From positions 62,001 to 126,000 of the forward strand of contig SFEA01000004.1 in NCBI GenBank assembly GCA_004557385.1: 64,000 nucleotides of DNA, given 5' to 3'. Below, in pieces: positions 63,645-64,000 of this stretch. The DNA comes from Bacteroidales bacterium. Lineage in GTDB: Bacteria; Bacteroidota; Bacteroidia; Bacteroidales; Muribaculaceae. Each line of letters begins with the position of its first letter. Position 1 is the stretch's first letter. Both the position numbers and the translations under genes were made by a program. The notes below the pieces were generated by a model. The model saw nothing but the letters and a program-made list of their open reading frames with translations. It was not told the DNA's origin and did no database searches.

Positions 63645-64000
63645 ATGAACGACAAAGTGAAATTGATGAAGGGCAACGAAGCGCTGGCAATCTCAGCCAT
63701 ACGCTACGGATGCGACGGATATTTTGGATATCCCATCACGCCCCAATCTGAAGTGCTCGAAACACTCGAAGCCGAAATGCCCTGGGAAACCACCGGCATG
63801 GTAGTGCTTCAAGCCGAGAGCGAATTGGCTGCCATCAACATGGTGTATGGCGGCGCAGCATGCGGCAAAGCAGTGTTCACATCATCGTCGAGTCCTGGAG
63901 TGAGCCTCATGCAAGAAGGCATTTCATATCTTGCCGCAAGCGAACTGCCTGCACTGGTGGTGAACGTGATGCGCGGCGGTCCCGGTTTGGGCACCATTCA
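63645..64000 (+). CDS. vorB: 2-oxoacid:ferredoxin oxidoreductase alpha-type subunit (partial)
   Basis: The reading frame opens at 63645 (MNDKVKLMKGNEALAISAIR) and runs off the right edge. Family signatures are YFGYPITPQSEVLETL, LQAESELAAINMVYGGAA, TSSSSPGVSLMQEGISY and VNVMRGGPGLGTIQ. These match VorB, the pyruvate:ferredoxin oxidoreductase-type core subunit for 2-oxoisovalerate; a 2-oxoglutarate enzyme is a close alternative. Oxidises 2-oxoacids to acyl-CoA with reduction of ferredoxin. Confidence 0.88.
   Translation, partial: MNDKVKLMKGNEALAISAIRYGCDGYFGYPITPQSEVLETLEAEMPWETTGMVVLQAESELAAINMVYGGAACGKAVFTSSSSPGVSLMQEGISYLAASELPALVVNVMRGGPGLGTI

Noticed and set aside
1..64000. Mobile elements, CRISPR arrays, prophage, tRNA or rRNA genes
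   Set aside because: I saw no transposase, direct repeat arrays, phage genes or cloverleaf-forming sequences with conserved T-arm bases.

Overview
This window is chromosomal DNA from a member of the Bacteroidales, most likely a gut-type lineage near Muribaculaceae or Bacteroidaceae. That placement is an inference. It rests on repeated promoter elements of the form TAnnTTTG with an upstream TTG about 19-20 bases away, a fused nuoCD gene, a complex I set with no nuoE/F/G in sight, an unusually short F1 epsilon subunit, a NusG-like UpxY-type regulator, a T9SS-like C-terminal domain, and a TonB receptor paired with a lipoprotein. I saw no insertion sequence, CRISPR array, tRNA, rRNA or phage gene. 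Most of the content is core genome.

Region 1 (1-14205, minus strand) is an energy-conservation superoperon. It reads nuoA-nuoB-nuoCD-nuoH, then the complete eight-gene F-type ATP synthase set (atpD-C-B-E-F-H-A-G), then nuoI-nuoJ-nuoK-nuoL, running off the left edge. The ATP synthase genes therefore lie inside the complex I operon, between nuoH and nuoI. A strong promoter candidate at 14535-14564 gives a leader of roughly 320 bases.

Region 2 (14746-25258, plus strand) is envelope related. It holds a TonB-dependent receptor that is frameshifted and apparently internally deleted, a lipoprotein, an ECF sigma factor with a membrane partner and a Spy/CpxP-like periplasmic protein, and a giant alpha-2-macroglobulin-like protein without a recognisable thioester motif.

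Region 3 (25285-39746) starts with a NusG-like antiterminator gene whose promoter overlaps an intrinsic terminator. It leads an apparent operon with a HAD phosphatase, an MFS transporter and a MalY-like PLP enzyme. Housekeeping genes follow: rpmH (short, minus strand), efp, ald, dnaB, radC, a glycosyltransferase, cls, ispE, grpE and dnaJ.

Region 4 (39814-50453) contains a 2075-residue secreted multidomain protein built from repeated CUB-like and beta-sandwich units, a beta-helix, and DUF4465-like and T9SS-like C-terminal domains. A well-formed cobalamin riboswitch with its own promoter lies upstream on the same strand. A secreted alpha/beta hydrolase, a Bax-inhibitor-1 family protein and argS follow.

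Region 5 (50557-64000) has a RecB/AddA-like helicase-nuclease, a SUI1/YciH factor, a TonB-plug protein without a barrel, a GH16 glucanase lipoprotein, an SGNH esterase, a DUF1846 protein, a Upf1-like helicase, a 58-residue ferredoxin, a DUF2461 protein, and the start of a 2-oxoacid:ferredoxin oxidoreductase operon (vorD-vorB). A ferredoxin, a ferredoxin-reducing oxidoreductase and a complex I lacking the NADH module fit an anaerobe whose respiratory chain may be fed by reduced ferredoxin.

The items most worth a second look are the atp set nested in the nuo operon, the B12 riboswitch ahead of a giant surface protein rather than a recognised transport gene, and the terminator overlapping the promoter of the NusG-like gene.
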